A stretch of 64,000 nucleotides of DNA, from assembly GCF_023897015.1 (NCBI RefSeq), contig NZ_JAMHFY010000001.1:62001-126000 (forward strand), in the 5' to 3' direction. Made by a program: the position numbers and the translations under genes. Shown in pieces: positions 31,995 through 42,071 of the stretch; position 1 is the stretch's first letter, and each line of letters starts with the position of its first letter. The notes below the pieces were generated by a model. That model did not search any database. It saw only the letters and a program-made list of their open reading frames with translations, and was not told the DNA's origin. The stretch is from Desulfosporosinus nitroreducens. Its GTDB lineage: Bacteria; Bacillota; Desulfitobacteriia; Desulfitobacteriales; Desulfitobacteriaceae.

Positions 31995-34115
31995 CTAATT
32001 ATTGTCCAAACCTGAACTGACAAGCACCCCATCTAGGATTTTTGCGCCCCGGCCTTGGGGCAGAACCGTTACTGGGTTTATATCAAGACTGAGTAGATTC
32101 TCTCCTGCCTCTACTGCTAATTGACTGACTCCAAGCAATATTTCTACTAAAGCCTCTTTGTCTGCTGGTTGTCCGCCCCTGACACCGTTTAAGAGAGCAC
32201 CTCCTTTGATCTGATTCAACACCTCAAGGGCATCTTCACGACTTAAAGGTGCTGGTTTTAATACGATATCTTTAAACACCTCTACAAAGATCCCACCGAG
32301 ACCAAACATGATTTGAGTACCTAAAACCGGGTCCCTCTGAAGCCCAATGATTGCCTCTACTCCTGCCGGAACTTGTTCCTGCATTAAGATTCCATTGATT
32401 TTGGCTTGAGGATTGTAATTTAGGGCCTTTTTCATTATTTCATTAAACGTGGCTTCTACGCTTTGTGCTGAGTTAATATTTACTGCAACTCCTCCTGCTT
32501 CAGTTTTATGCAAAATATCAGGAGAGTCAATTTTCATCACTACCGGGTAGCCCATTTTTTCAGCAATAGCTACAGCTTCTTCCGCGCTCTTAGCAACATA
32601 TTCTTTAGTAACTGGAAGCCCATATAGTTCTAATAATTCCTTTGTAGCATGTTCACTTAAGGCTTTGTTACTTTCTTTAAGGGCATTTTGGACTTTGGTT
32701 TGCCTGGAGATGTTTATTTTTTCTGCAACGGTTGTTTTCCAGCCATTTTTAAATCTGGCATAGTTGTATAAAACCCCCATAACTTTAGCCGCCCGGGCTG
32801 GAGAGTGATAGAGGGGGACACCCGCATCCTTTAGGACATCAAATCCTGGCTTAGCTACTTGCCCTACACTCCAGCAGACGACTAGGGGTTTATCTGTCTC
32901 TAAAGCCGCTTCGGCAACGTCACGGCCGATTTTTTCTGCCAATTTCCCAGTAGCCATAGTTATAGCAACGATCAGCATATCTAGTTCATCTGACTCCAAG
33001 AGAATTTTTAGACATTTCTTAAACTCTTCTCCCTCGTTTAGAGATTGGGCAGTGACATCAACTGGATTTTGAGCGCAACCAAAGGCCGGAATGACCTTGC
33101 GCACCTCTTCTTGCAATGCTTCGCTTAATTGCGGTACTTGCAACCCAACTTCTTCTAAACGATCTGCCAGCAAGATACCAACTCCACCTGACATTGTTAC
33201 AATACCCAACCTAGCTCCTTTAGGCAATTTTCCGGGCACAAAGGCCTGAGCCAAGTCGATAATATCATCACTGTCTTTGGCCTGTATGATGCCCATTTTA
33301 TCAAAGTAGCTTTTGTAGGCGGCTCCTGAGCCGGTTAAGGCTGCCGTATGAGTAGCGGCTGCTTTTTGACCACTGGCAGAATTGCCAACTTTTAAGGCAA
33401 TAATTGGTTTACCTGCCTCGGCAGCCTTTTCAATTGTTCTTTTAAAGGTCTCTCCATCCCTTAAACCTTCCAAATAGGTTAAGATTACTTTAGTACTCGG
33501 ATTCTCCACCAAATATGCCAGACCTTCACTAACAGTTACATCTGCTTCATTGCCAGTAGTGATAACATAATTTACTCCAACACCAGCATCTTGCAGTAGA
33601 TTAAACAGCAGAAAACCAACAGCCCCACTCTGAGATACTAAAGCTACCGGGCCCTCCTTGATGCTGTCTAGTTCCATCGAGGCACTGAAAGAAGCGATCA
33701 GCCCTGTAGATACATTAAGGACACCCAGGCAATTTGGACCTATCAGGCGCATCTGGAATTCTTGGGCGATCTTGATAATTTCTTCTTGGATTTTCTTACC
33801 TTCTGACCCGGTTTCAGAAAATCCAGATGAAAAAATGACAGCCCTTTTAATCTTTTTGGCACCGCAATCCCTTAAAATTCCCGGCACCCGCGCTGCGGCC
33901 ACAGCAATCAGAGCTAAATCTACTAGTTCTGGAATTGCGTCAACCGAAGGATAACAAGGCAACCCCTCAATTTCTCTGTACTTTGGATTTACCGGATAAA
34001 TCTGGCCCTGATACTTATGCTTTAGTAAATATTTAAGGATTTTACCATTAATAGTTTTAAAATCCTGGCTAGCTCCTATAATAGCAACCCCTGTTGGCTC
34101 CGTAAAATAATCCAT
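31995..34115 (-). CDS. ADP-forming acetate-CoA ligase (acetyl-CoA synthetase), fused alpha-beta
   Basis: 706 aa from ATG 34115 (a start at 34142 adds 9 residues). CoA-binding domain V-A-I-I-G-A-S and G-P-N-C-L-G; succinyl-CoA-synthetase-like part V-S-Q-S-G-A-V-G; catalytic His in A-A-T-H-T-A-A-L; C-terminal ATP-grasp domain P-V-V-M-K-I-D-S-P-D-I-L-H-K-T-E-A-G-G-V. Converts acyl-CoA + ADP + Pi to acid + ATP, or the reverse. Downstream of the TRAP genes on the same strand, so it may activate the imported acid or conserve energy as ATP. Confidence 0.9.
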   Translation of the reverse strand: MDYFTEPTGVAIIGASQDFKTINGKILKYLLKHKYQGQIYPVNPKYREIEGLPCYPSVDAIPELVDLALIAVAAARVPGILRDCGAKKIKRAVIFSSGFSETGSEGKKIQEEIIKIAQEFQMRLIGPNCLGVLNVSTGLIASFSASMELDSIKEGPVALVSQSGAVGFLLFNLLQDAGVGVNYVITTGNEADVTVSEGLAYLVENPSTKVILTYLEGLRDGETFKRTIEKAAEAGKPIIALKVGNSASGQKAAATHTAALTGSGAAYKSYFDKMGIIQAKDSDDIIDLAQAFVPGKLPKGARLGIVTMSGGVGILLADRLEEVGLQVPQLSEALQEEVRKVIPAFGCAQNPVDVTAQSLNEGEEFKKCLKILLESDELDMLIVAITMATGKLAEKIGRDVAEAALETDKPLVVCWSVGQVAKPGFDVLKDAGVPLYHSPARAAKVMGVLYNYARFKNGWKTTVAEKINISRQTKVQNALKESNKALSEHATKELLELYGLPVTKEYVAKSAEEAVAIAEKMGYPVVMKIDSPDILHKTEAGGVAVNINSAQSVEATFNEIMKKALNYNPQAKINGILMQEQVPAGVEAIIGLQRDPVLGTQIMFGLGGIFVEVFKDIVLKPAPLSREDALEVLNQIKGGALLNGVRGGQPADKEALVEILLGVSQLAVEAGENLLSLDINPVTVLPQGRGAKILDGVLVSSGLDNN

Positions 34116-34257
34116 TTCCTCTGTCCCCCTCTCGGAAGTCACAACATTCGGACATTTAACAACCTACCGATATTTTGTCAGGCTGTTAAGCAGCCCGTTA
34201 GTATCCTTTCCATAAGTTTGATCTGTAAAATTATTGCAAACATAACTTTATTAATTA

Positions 34258-36252
34258 CTACACATTAATACTCTCAGCCTTTACTGAATTACGCTGATAC
34301 CGTTGCCAGAGGAATACAATTATCAATACCGAAATACCCACTGTATCTGTTATCAATCCCGGCTTAATCAATCCAAGGGCTGCTACAAACAAGAATATTC
34401 TTTGGATAACATTCGTTGTTCTTAGCATATAGCCTTGTACCGCACAGGCTAGCGTAATAATCCCAATACTTGCCGTTACAGCCGCCAACAGAATCTCACC
34501 CAGACTTCCCTGGGCAATTAAGGCGGGTGAATAAATCCATATAAAAGGGATTAGAAATCCAGCGGATGCCAGACGAGCTGCTGCCCACCCCGTTCGACTT
34601 GGACTGGCTCCGGCAATCCCGGCTCCTGTAAAGGCAGCCAAGGCTACAGGGGGGGTAACATTCGAGATGTTGCCAAAGTAGAATACGAACAGGTGAGCGG
34701 CCAACGGAGCAATCCCCAGTTTCAGGAGAGCCGGGGAGGCTATAGTAGCTCCCACAATGTAAACCGCAGTGGTCGGCATTCCCATGCCCAGAATGATGGC
34801 GGTAATCATCGTCAAGACTAAGGTTGCAAACAAGTTTCCGTGAGCAAAGGCAATCATATTGTCTCCCAGCGTTATGCCCAGGCTCGTCAGTGAGGATACT
34901 CCGACGATAAACCCGACGACCGCTGTGGCTATCGCTACACCCACACTCCCTTTCGCCCCCATTTCCAGGGCCATTAGTAGCCCGCGCCAACTCATTCGTG
35001 TCGTTTTCCGCAAGAAGCTGGCCCCAATGGCTGTCAAAATCCCGTAAAAGGCTGCAAACGTTGGGGTTACCCCTTTCATCAGCAGATAAACAATCGCTAT
35101 CAGGGGCAATATGAGATGACCCCGCTCTTTCATGACCACTCCCATTATCGGCAATTTGTCACGCGACACGCCCACTAATCCCGTCTTAACGGCTTCTAGA
35201 TGCACCATCGTAAAGACCGCTAAGTAATAGAGAAACGCCGGTATTAACGCTGCCAGCATTATGTCCTTATAAGGGATATTTAAGAATTCTGCCATGATAA
35301 ACGCCGCTGCTCCCATGACTGGAGGCATTAACTGACCGCCGGTGGAAGCGACGGCTTCCACCGCCCCCGCAAAGTGAGGCTTATAACCAATGTTTTTCAT
35401 CAAGGGGATGGTAAAGGCACCGGTTGTCGCTACGTTAGCCACCGCGCTGCCACTGATGGTTCCCATGATTCCGCTCGCAAATACGGCAACCTTGGCTGGC
35501 CCGCCCGGTGAGGTTCCCGCCATGGACATTGACGCATCATTAATCAATTTGGCCATGCCCGTTTCCCCAAGGAAAGCACCAAATAATACAAAGAGAAAAA
35601 TAAACGTGGCCGACACACCAAGTGCAACACCGAAGATCCCTTCTGAACCCAGATACATATGGGCAATAATCCGATTCAGGCTGAAACCGCTGTGCCCAAA
35701 GGTCCCTGGGATGTATTCTCCGAAGTAGGCATAGAGGAGAAACAGTACGCCAAGGATCGGCAACTCTTTGCCAAGGGCCCGACGTCCCGCCTCTAGGACT
35801 ACCAAGATGCCTAACGCGCCCATGATGTAATCCCGGGTTATCGGCAGACCTCCACGCATGGCTAATTGCTCATTGGCGAAGACCATGTAGAGACCCGTTA
35901 CAATACTAAGCGCGACCATTGCCCAGTCCGTAATGCCCGGTTTGTTACGCATCCCTTTCCTGTGGGCCGGATACAGCAGGAAGATCAGCACCATGACAAA
36001 GGTTAGGTGAACAGAGCGCAATTTAATGGCCTCCAGCGCCCCAAAACCCGCTACCCACAAATGAAAAAGAGAAAATGAAACAGCGATCGCCGAAACCAAT
36101 AACGCAAGTTTTGTCCGGGGCATAAACTTCCGGAATTGAGATTCCTTATCGTACTTTTCCAAGAATTCTTGGACGACTTCCTCTGAGGCAATTCCATCCG
36201 CTGATAATCTCTCAACTTGGTTATCATCACTCGTTCCTTCCCGGACCTTCAT
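34258..36252 (-). CDS. TRAP transporter fused permease (4TM + 12TM, TAXI type)
   Basis: 664 aa, about 16-18 hydrophobic segments. Motifs: G-x-x-P-G-G-P-A-K-V-A-V-F-A-S-G-I-M-G-T-I-S-G-S-A-V-A-N-V near residue 250, and G-M-G-M-P-T-T-A-V-Y in the C-terminal half, both hallmarks of DctM-type subunits in TAXI systems. Cation-coupled uptake of a carboxylate; ligand unknown. 28 nt downstream of the receptor gene. Confidence 0.92.
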   Translation of the reverse strand: MKVREGTSDDNQVERLSADGIASEEVVQEFLEKYDKESQFRKFMPRTKLALLVSAIAVSFSLFHLWVAGFGALEAIKLRSVHLTFVMVLIFLLYPAHRKGMRNKPGITDWAMVALSIVTGLYMVFANEQLAMRGGLPITRDYIMGALGILVVLEAGRRALGKELPILGVLFLLYAYFGEYIPGTFGHSGFSLNRIIAHMYLGSEGIFGVALGVSATFIFLFVLFGAFLGETGMAKLINDASMSMAGTSPGGPAKVAVFASGIMGTISGSAVANVATTGAFTIPLMKNIGYKPHFAGAVEAVASTGGQLMPPVMGAAAFIMAEFLNIPYKDIMLAALIPAFLYYLAVFTMVHLEAVKTGLVGVSRDKLPIMGVVMKERGHLILPLIAIVYLLMKGVTPTFAAFYGILTAIGASFLRKTTRMSWRGLLMALEMGAKGSVGVAIATAVVGFIVGVSSLTSLGITLGDNMIAFAHGNLFATLVLTMITAIILGMGMPTTAVYIVGATIASPALLKLGIAPLAAHLFVFYFGNISNVTPPVALAAFTGAGIAGASPSRTGWAAARLASAGFLIPFIWIYSPALIAQGSLGEILLAAVTASIGIITLACAVQGYMLRTTNVIQRIFLFVAALGLIKPGLITDTVGISVLIIVFLWQRYQRNSVKAESINV

Positions 36253-36280
36253 GTCCGGTTCACCCCCTTCCTTACTTCAC

Positions 36281-37282
36281 TCACTTCATAATCCCAACTT
36301 CTTTGAAGTATTTAATGGAACCAGGATGCAAGGGCAGAGGACCCATCCCTTTATTAGAGTCTTCTTTCTTAATGTTCTTGGTGATGGAGTGGGCATTCAA
36401 CAGATCCGGCAGGTTTTCATAAATACCTTTCGTAAGATTATAGACTAAATCTTCGCTGAGATCAGCCCGTGTAAGTAGTAGATTAGCTAAGGCTACGGTG
36501 TGTACCTCTTCATCCTGTCCCTTGTAGGTTCCCTTGGGAATGACCACCTCATAGTAGAAGGGATATTGGGTGACAATCTCTTTAATCATCTCCGGTTCAA
36601 GGGAAATCAGCTTAATGTCAATAGAGTTAGAGACATCCATAATCGCCGCTAAGGGCATGGCACCGGAGAAGTTAGCAGCATCGACTTGCTTATTTTTTAA
36701 CAATTCGCTCGCCTCAGTAAATCCAACGTAATCCGCTTTCACATTGCTCTTATCCGTCTCCCAAAAATTGAGCCCATAAGCCCCCAAGACTTCTTTAGAG
36801 TTGGTTACAGTCCCGCTTCCGGTTGCCCCTGGAGCAAATCTCTTGCCTTCGAGATCCTTGAGCGAGTTGATTCCGGAATCCTTACGTACGACAATTTGAG
36901 TCACATTAGGATATAAGAACGTCATACCGCGCAGATCCTTGTTAGCCCGTCCCTTAAATGTATCCTGACCTTCATAAGCGTACACAGCCACATTGGCCAT
37001 AGTAAAAGCTACTTCGACTTCCTTTTGTTGCAAGAAATTCATATTAGCAGCGCTTGCCTCGGTTGACTGAGCTGAAGCTTTAACGCCTGGAACCTTGTCC
37101 GACCAAATTTTAGCTAAGGCATTTCCTATTGGGTAATAAGCACCCGAAGTCGTCCCCGTAGCAATGTTCACTTTTTGAATCTTCGCGGTCGTCTGACCAT
37201 CGCCCGTGGAACTGGTGCTTCCACACCCCGTCAGAGCCAGAGTTATAATGATAACCATAATTAACGCCAGTTTTTTGTGCAT
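36281..37282 (-). CDS. TAXI-family TRAP solute receptor (lipoprotein)
   Basis: 333 aa. Signal peptide with lipobox L-A-L-T-G-C; mature protein starts N-I-A-T-G-T-T-S-G-A-Y-Y-P-I-G-N-A-L-A-K, a TAXI hallmark, with R-F-A-P-G-A-T-G-S-G-T and Y-P-F-Y-Y-E near the end. AGGAGGAGGG lies 10 nt upstream of ATG. Delivers the ligand to the permease. First gene of the operon under the palindrome at 37426. Confidence 0.93.
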   Translation of the reverse strand: MHKKLALIMVIIITLALTGCGSTSSTGDGQTTAKIQKVNIATGTTSGAYYPIGNALAKIWSDKVPGVKASAQSTEASAANMNFLQQKEVEVAFTMANVAVYAYEGQDTFKGRANKDLRGMTFLYPNVTQIVVRKDSGINSLKDLEGKRFAPGATGSGTVTNSKEVLGAYGLNFWETDKSNVKADYVGFTEASELLKNKQVDAANFSGAMPLAAIMDVSNSIDIKLISLEPEMIKEIVTQYPFYYEVVIPKGTYKGQDEEVHTVALANLLLTRADLSEDLVYNLTKGIYENLPDLLNAHSITKNIKKEDSNKGMGPLPLHPGSIKYFKEVGIMK

Positions 37283-37425
37283 TTTAGATTCGCCCTCCTC
37301 CTATAATTTTTCCCTCTTAAACTTTGGATAAGTAAACCTAGCTTTTATCACCTCCTTCCTTGATTATTGAAACTTATATCAATAACACCAATATACGGTA
37401 TTATTTCCCCAATTCTGCTATGCTA

Positions 37426-37442
37426 GTTCCGATTATCGGAAC
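37426..37442. promoter_or_regulatory. Perfect palindrome upstream of the TAXI operon
   Basis: GTTCCGAT-T-ATCGGAAC, 8-bp arms, 144 nt upstream of the receptor start, followed by a further GTTCC half-site at 37446. Looks like an operator. A weak -24/-12-like GG-N10-GC pairing overlaps it, and another possibility is a sigma-A promoter nearby; neither is convincing. Confidence 0.5.
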
Positions 37443-37620
37443 AATGTTCCTTGATAAAATTATATCACACCCCTCTTTTTAAAGTCTATATATTTTACTA
37501 GTATTTTCTAAATTTTCATTATCTTTGCTATTATCTAATTGTTCTGACTCAGTTCAACTTTCTCCATCTTCTTGGGAGAAATAATCTCAATAAGCAATAT
37601 CGACATAAACTTAACAAACG

Positions 37621-37661
37621 AGGGCGTATAAAAGTCGCTCTTCGCTACTTCCATACGCCCT
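37621..37661 (-). terminator. Terminator-like hairpin after the zinc-ribbon gene
   Basis: GGGCGTAT / ATACGCCC with an inner AAGT/ACTT stem. It lies 70 nt beyond the stop of the 131-aa gene in the minus direction, with a T-rich tail (TCGTTTGTT). The rest of 37283-37730 is AT-rich intergenic sequence with no gene that I can support. Confidence 0.55.
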
Positions 37662-37730
37662 TCATTGATGTCTAAAATTCTTTAAGGCACTTTTCTCATA
37701 AGTAGATAGCGCCTGCTGCAACAGGTCTTT

Positions 37731-38126
37731 CTATAATGTAAAAGAGATTTTAGAGGGTATTTTTTTAAATCTTCTGCTCATTCTGCCTTCTTCTCCGACA
37801 AAGGTGTTAAAGGGTCCGAGCTGTTCATCTTTCTGAAAAGGAAACCATCCCTGATTACAGGTCAGACAAATACATTCGGTTCTATTGTAACCCACAAAAC
37901 CAAAAACCGGACCGAGTGGACCACAAACACAAGTGGCTAATAACGCCCGGATGATCGCATAACCATACTTATGATAGACATAATTCTCCGATTTACATTT
38001 GGGGCATCTGCTATATATTCCTGGAGCTCCAACCTCACAGTTCTGACAATGATGAGAATTTTCTAAGACAGTCTTGCCACAGGCTCTGCAATTTTGTTCT
38101 TTACTTGTAACTTGATACATACGCAT
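37731..38126 (-). CDS. Membrane-associated zinc-ribbon protein
   Basis: 131 aa. Three Cys sets: C-R-A-C-G ... H-C-Q-N-C, C-P-K-C, and C-I-C-L-T-C near residue 95, flanking a hydrophobic segment (AIIRALLATCVCGPLGPVFGFVGY). Similar to small TFIIB-type-zinc-ribbon membrane proteins of unknown role. Isolated gene. Confidence 0.7.
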   Translation of the reverse strand: MRMYQVTSKEQNCRACGKTVLENSHHCQNCEVGAPGIYSRCPKCKSENYVYHKYGYAIIRALLATCVCGPLGPVFGFVGYNRTECICLTCNQGWFPFQKDEQLGPFNTFVGEEGRMSRRFKKIPSKISFTL

Positions 38127-38238
38127 AACTCCTTTTTCACCAGAAATCCTGCCGCATGTGGTTTTAAAAGTTCCCGCCCTTTAGCCCTCGTATCAGGTTT
38201 CTTAGCGGGCTGTATTTTACCAGCTCGCTTTATTAATC

Positions 38239-38477
38239 CAAAGAAGACTCCCACTTCTTGTAAGTGGGTGTTCCTTATTCTGCTTCGGTGCAGAGTCCAT
38301 CCTACGCCGCGAATGTATTCGTCTGTGCATATGCGCCTTCGGCATAAGTCTATCCTCAGCGCAATTGTATTCGTTACGGGCCGTGCGCTTTCGGCGATAA
38401 TCTCCACCGGAGACTATCGTACCGGAGACTTATGCCACCGACGTCTCGATGTTCAGCTTTAACTGAACGAGTTCACT
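38239..38477. repeat. Intergenic hairpin repeat, long copy
   Basis: Begins with CAAAGAAGAC and the hairpin CCCACTT-CTTGT-AAGTGGG (38250-38268), ends with GTTCAG-CTTTAA-CTGAAC and GAGTTCACT (38451-38477). The same two modules occur at 57841-57908. Between them this copy holds about 175 nt with two related ~52-nt units, each with GTATTCGT and a CTTCGG/TTTCGG hairpin loop. Sits directly downstream of gcdA. Confidence 0.6.
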
Positions 38478-38492
38478 CATGCTTTAAACAAA

Positions 38493-40274
38493 TTAATTAT
38501 CTCTTACCGTGCTTTTATTTACATATACATCCATATAATCTTTAATGGTTCTCGGAGTTATCATTTGATGTATTGGGCAAATCGATTTTGGATTTTGATA
38601 GACTCCTCCCACGAATGCCTGAATATAATTACGTAATGCCGGCATCTTAACGATTTCATCAACGAAACCTTTCTTAGCACAGAATATCGGTCTGGATTTT
38701 TCAGCATAATCCTGAATCAAGGCATTCATCTTAGCAATGGTACCATCCAAAGATTTACCATCGTCTTGATCTTTAACCAGTCTGCGTGAATACATAGCTG
38801 CGGCAGCAGTTTCCCCATGCATTACGTTTATCTCTGTCGCTGCAGTACCAATACTAAAAGCATTGGCAGCACCTTGAGGTCCACCTAAAACATAGTGAGC
38901 TGCAGCGGTACCTTTTCTGAGGGTAATTTCCATCTGAGGAATATCAGTATTCTGGATAGAATAAATTAGAGACTGTCCTAAACCAAGCAGTTCCGCAGAC
39001 TCCGCAGTATCCCCAACATCAATACCCGTTGTATCCTGAATCCAGACTATCGGCAGTTTGTCACGATTACACAGTGTCACAAATTCGCTCATCTTGATCA
39101 AGCCCTGACGATAGAGCTTACCACCAACACCTATATAATCTTTGGTATATTCCGGATAGTTCTTCAATATCCCCTGTTTGTTAGCAACGAAACCGCAGAC
39201 TAAACCATCGATTTTGGCTATCCCAGTATACATTTCCAAGCCATAGTCAGGCTTATATTCCATATGTTCGCTGTTATCAAAGAGACGGGCCAATACTTCG
39301 TATATATCGTAAGCTCTCTTCTGATTAGTAAGAACAATAGTACGAAGATCTTCGCCAGCAAATTTAGGTTCGGCAGGATCAGCAACTCTAAAGAATTCCG
39401 GATTATAGGCAGGCAGTGCTCCCACATACTTTTTAATAGCGTCCAGAACGGCTTCTTCACTTTCAGCTACTTCACGAAAGAAACCAGTAACCCCATGGTG
39501 AATTTCCACTCTCCCGGGAGGAGTTGATTTAAATCCGCGTGTTGCATCAATCAGTGATTGAGCAGCTTCTTCATCGACATAACCCTTCGGGCTCATACCT
39601 CCAACGATTCCGGCACCGCCTACAGCCATGTTAGCCTTTTTATGAGCGATAAGAATAGTTGGGCTGATGCTATGATAGCCGCCACCAGCTGGATTAGTTC
39701 CGTAGATACCTACGATAACCGGCAGACCTAACTGTTCCAGTTCATTATGTCTATAGAATGGAGTCCCTCCACCGATACGGTTAGGGTATACTTCTTCTTG
39801 ATTGCTCAGCTTAACACCACTACAGTTCAATATCCATACTAAAGGCAGATTCATTCTCTTAGCCATGTCAGTCACTCTGGTAATATTATCGGCCTGTCCC
39901 GGAATCCAAGCACCTGCCAAATATTTGTTATCAGAAGCAATCACGACTACCCATTTACCGTTAACTTTTCCAATTCCATCGATAACCCCGGTAGTACCCT
40001 CTTCGTTGGCAGTAGGATCATATATTGTATGGAGCGGGCACCAAGTACCAGGCTCAACTAAGTAGTCAATACGCTGCCATGCAGTCCATTCTCCCCCGGC
40101 ATTCACCTTTTCGCTTGGTTTTCCACCAGTTTTAATCCGATTAACCTCAGCATCAACTTCAGCTTCCACCGCTAACAGTTCTTCGGCATTTTTCGTGTTT
40201 ACCTTTTTTATGGGATTACCCAGATCGTCCATTTTTGCAAAATATCTAGGCATAGAATATCCGAATTCACTCAC
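38493..40274 (-). CDS. gcdA: Glutaconyl-CoA decarboxylase alpha subunit (carboxyltransferase)
   Basis: 593 aa, close to characterised GcdA (about 587). Two carboxyltransferase (crotonase-fold) halves: N-terminal with G-G-T-P-F-Y-R-H-N-E-L and N-P-A-G-G-G-Y-H-S; C-terminal with Y-I-G-V-G-G-K-L-Y-R-Q-G and R-K-G-T-A-A-A-H-Y-V-L-G-G-P-Q. Moves CO2 from glutaconyl-CoA to biotin, giving crotonyl-CoA; cytosolic, bound to the membrane complex. Last gene of the gcd cluster. Confidence 0.92.
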   Translation of the reverse strand: MSEFGYSMPRYFAKMDDLGNPIKKVNTKNAEELLAVEAEVDAEVNRIKTGGKPSEKVNAGGEWTAWQRIDYLVEPGTWCPLHTIYDPTANEEGTTGVIDGIGKVNGKWVVVIASDNKYLAGAWIPGQADNITRVTDMAKRMNLPLVWILNCSGVKLSNQEEVYPNRIGGGTPFYRHNELEQLGLPVIVGIYGTNPAGGGYHSISPTILIAHKKANMAVGGAGIVGGMSPKGYVDEEAAQSLIDATRGFKSTPPGRVEIHHGVTGFFREVAESEEAVLDAIKKYVGALPAYNPEFFRVADPAEPKFAGEDLRTIVLTNQKRAYDIYEVLARLFDNSEHMEYKPDYGLEMYTGIAKIDGLVCGFVANKQGILKNYPEYTKDYIGVGGKLYRQGLIKMSEFVTLCNRDKLPIVWIQDTTGIDVGDTAESAELLGLGQSLIYSIQNTDIPQMEITLRKGTAAAHYVLGGPQGAANAFSIGTAATEINVMHGETAAAAMYSRRLVKDQDDGKSLDGTIAKMNALIQDYAEKSRPIFCAKKGFVDEIVKMPALRNYIQAFVGGVYQNPKSICPIHQMITPRTIKDYMDVYVNKSTVRDN

Positions 40275-40415
40275 TAATTAACACTCCTTTCAAGTACAAA
40301 ATACTGCTTAAATTAGTGTGCATAAGCAATCACTTTAAGTGTCATTTAGATATAAAGGTAGAGGAAGCTGAATATCCATTCAACTTCCAATCTTTGCACC
40401 CATTATCTAAAAGAA

Positions 40416-40628
40416 CTATTCCAGTACAACTAGTACATCACCTTCGGTGACTTGCTGACCTTCTTTAACGTTGATTTCTTTTATAACGCCATCTTCGGGT
40501 GCAAATATAGGATTTTCCATTTTCAAAGCTTCGAGAATGATTACTTCGTCATCTTCCGCAATAGTGTCTCCCACCTTAACAAGGATTTTCCAGACTTTAC
40601 CTGACATTGGGCATTCAATGTTTGCCAT
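40416..40628 (-). CDS. gcdC: Biotin carrier subunit (GcdC-like), minimal form
   Basis: 70 aa, a bare biotinyl domain: M-A-N-I-E-C-P-M-S-G-K-V at the start, E-A-L-K-M-E-N around Lys36 (the site usually reads A-M-K-M), ends V-V-L-E. Characterised GcdC proteins have a long Pro/Ala linker in front, which is absent here. It carries carboxybiotin from GcdA to GcdB. Between gcdB and gcdA. A 7-bp inverted repeat (40705-40725) lies upstream. Confidence 0.9.
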   Translation of the reverse strand: MANIECPMSGKVWKILVKVGDTIAEDDEVIILEALKMENPIFAPEDGVIKEINVKEGQQVTEGDVLVVLE

Positions 40629-40775
40629 TTTAAATCTTCCTCCTTTTAAAATTTTTTCTCTTTATACTAAAGTTAAGGATTAACCCTGTACGCAGTTTTT
40701 TTGCATATGTTCGCTGCAAACATATATCGTGCAGTTGATCAGATAACCTCCTTAACCTCAGGAACAAATATTGGG

Positions 40776-41888
40776 TCACTTCAATACGCTGAGAAACATA
40801 CCTGCTGCTACCGCAGTACCAATAACACCTGCTACGTTCGGACCCATGGCGTGCATCAAAAGATAGTTCTTCTTATCCGCTTCAGAACCCATTTTATGAG
40901 CTACACGAGCTGCCATAGGCACAGCTGAAACACCGGCAGCACCAATTAATGGATTGATTTTCTCTTTAAGGAACAGGTTCATTAAATGCGCTAACCCTAT
41001 ACCACAGGCCGTTGCACAACAAAATGCTACCGAACCTAGAATAAATACGCCGATAACCTTGGTTGTCAAAAACACTTCTGCAGGCATAGTAGCACCAACA
41101 GATATTCCTAAGAATATGGTGACTATATTCATCAATTCATTTTGTGCTGTTAGACTCAAACGATCGACCACCCCGGATTCCCTCATCAAATTACCGAAAC
41201 AGAACATACCCATCAAGGCAGCGGCATCTGGTACAACCAAGGTGATAACAATAACCGTAATAATAGGGAAGAATATTTTTTCCAGTTTGGATACCTTACG
41301 CAAGGATTTCATGCGGATCTTTCTTTGAGCTTCAGTGGTAAGTAATTTCATCACAGGCGGTTGAATAACCGGTACCAGAGCCATATAGGAGTAGGCAGCC
41401 ACCGCACAGATACCCATCATTTCCGGAGCTAGTTTAGACGCTAGGAAAATAGTGGTCGGGCCGTCCGCACCTCCGATAATTCCGATGACAGCCGCCTGGT
41501 CAATATTGAAACCCAAAGCTAAAGCTCCAAAGAAGGTGACATACACCCCTCCTTGAGCACCAGCACCCAGCAGCAGAGTCTTTGGATTGGCAATCACCGG
41601 ACCAAAATCGGTCATGGCTCCAATGCCTAGAAAGATGAGGGGAGGAATTATGGCCCACTCCTCGCCATAATGGTAGAAACGCCAAAGCAGTCCTTCTCCG
41701 GGCGTCATAATTTCTGAGGGCAGATTAACTAAAAGGATACCAAAGGCTATTGGTAATAACAGCAGGGGTTCAAAACCCTTATTAATAGCAAGATAAACAA
41801 ATGTTAACGCAATCACCCACATGACGAAATTACCCCAATAGAGGTTGTCAAAAGCCATGGACGTCCACATTCCTTGTAATAGCTCCAT
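40776..41888 (-). CDS. gcdB: Na+-pumping decarboxylase beta subunit
   Basis: 370 aa, highly hydrophobic, matching OadB/GcdB/Mmd[40 protein letters not shown], and near the end [18 protein letters not shown]. Decarboxylates carboxybiotin and pumps Na+ outwards. Belongs to the gcd operon. Confidence 0.95.
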   Translation of the reverse strand: MELLQGMWTSMAFDNLYWGNFVMWVIALTFVYLAINKGFEPLLLLPIAFGILLVNLPSEIMTPGEGLLWRFYHYGEEWAIIPPLIFLGIGAMTDFGPVIANPKTLLLGAGAQGGVYVTFFGALALGFNIDQAAVIGIIGGADGPTTIFLASKLAPEMMGICAVAAYSYMALVPVIQPPVMKLLTTEAQRKIRMKSLRKVSKLEKIFFPIITVIVITLVVPDAAALMGMFCFGNLMRESGVVDRLSLTAQNELMNIVTIFLGISVGATMPAEVFLTTKVIGVFILGSVAFCCATACGIGLAHLMNLFLKEKINPLIGAAGVSAVPMAARVAHKMGSEADKKNYLLMHAMGPNVAGVIGTAVAAGMFLSVLK

Positions 41889-41933
41889 TTTCTAATCTCC
41901 TTTCTTTAACTAATTTGTTTAGTATAATTACGC

Positions 41934-42071
41934 CTATAACTCCTGTTTTTCTTGTTTCTTCTCTAAAGCTATTGCAAGTTTTGAGCTCAATTTAATCATT
42001 ATCAGTAGAAATGTCATAACTAAAAACACTCCAGATATTCCTGAGATAAAAGTAGTTAGTGCCAATGACAT
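41934..42071 (-). CDS. gcdD: Small membrane subunit of the decarboxylase (OadG/GcdD-like)
   Basis: 45 aa. ATG 42071 with GGGGGG 6 nt upstream. One transmembrane helix (GISGVFLVMTFLLIMI) followed by a charged cytoplasmic tail (KLAIALEKKQEKQE). Short single-span subunits of this kind assemble OadB/GcdB-type pumps. It is the first gene before gcdB (45 nt apart). Assignment rests on position, size and topology. Confidence 0.75.
   Translation of the reverse strand: MSLALTTFISGISGVFLVMTFLLIMIKLSSKLAIALEKKQEKQEL

Noticed and set aside
37411-37433. -24/-12-like sequence upstream of the TAXI receptor
   Set aside because: Spacing fits but only the core GG and GC match; too weak to claim.
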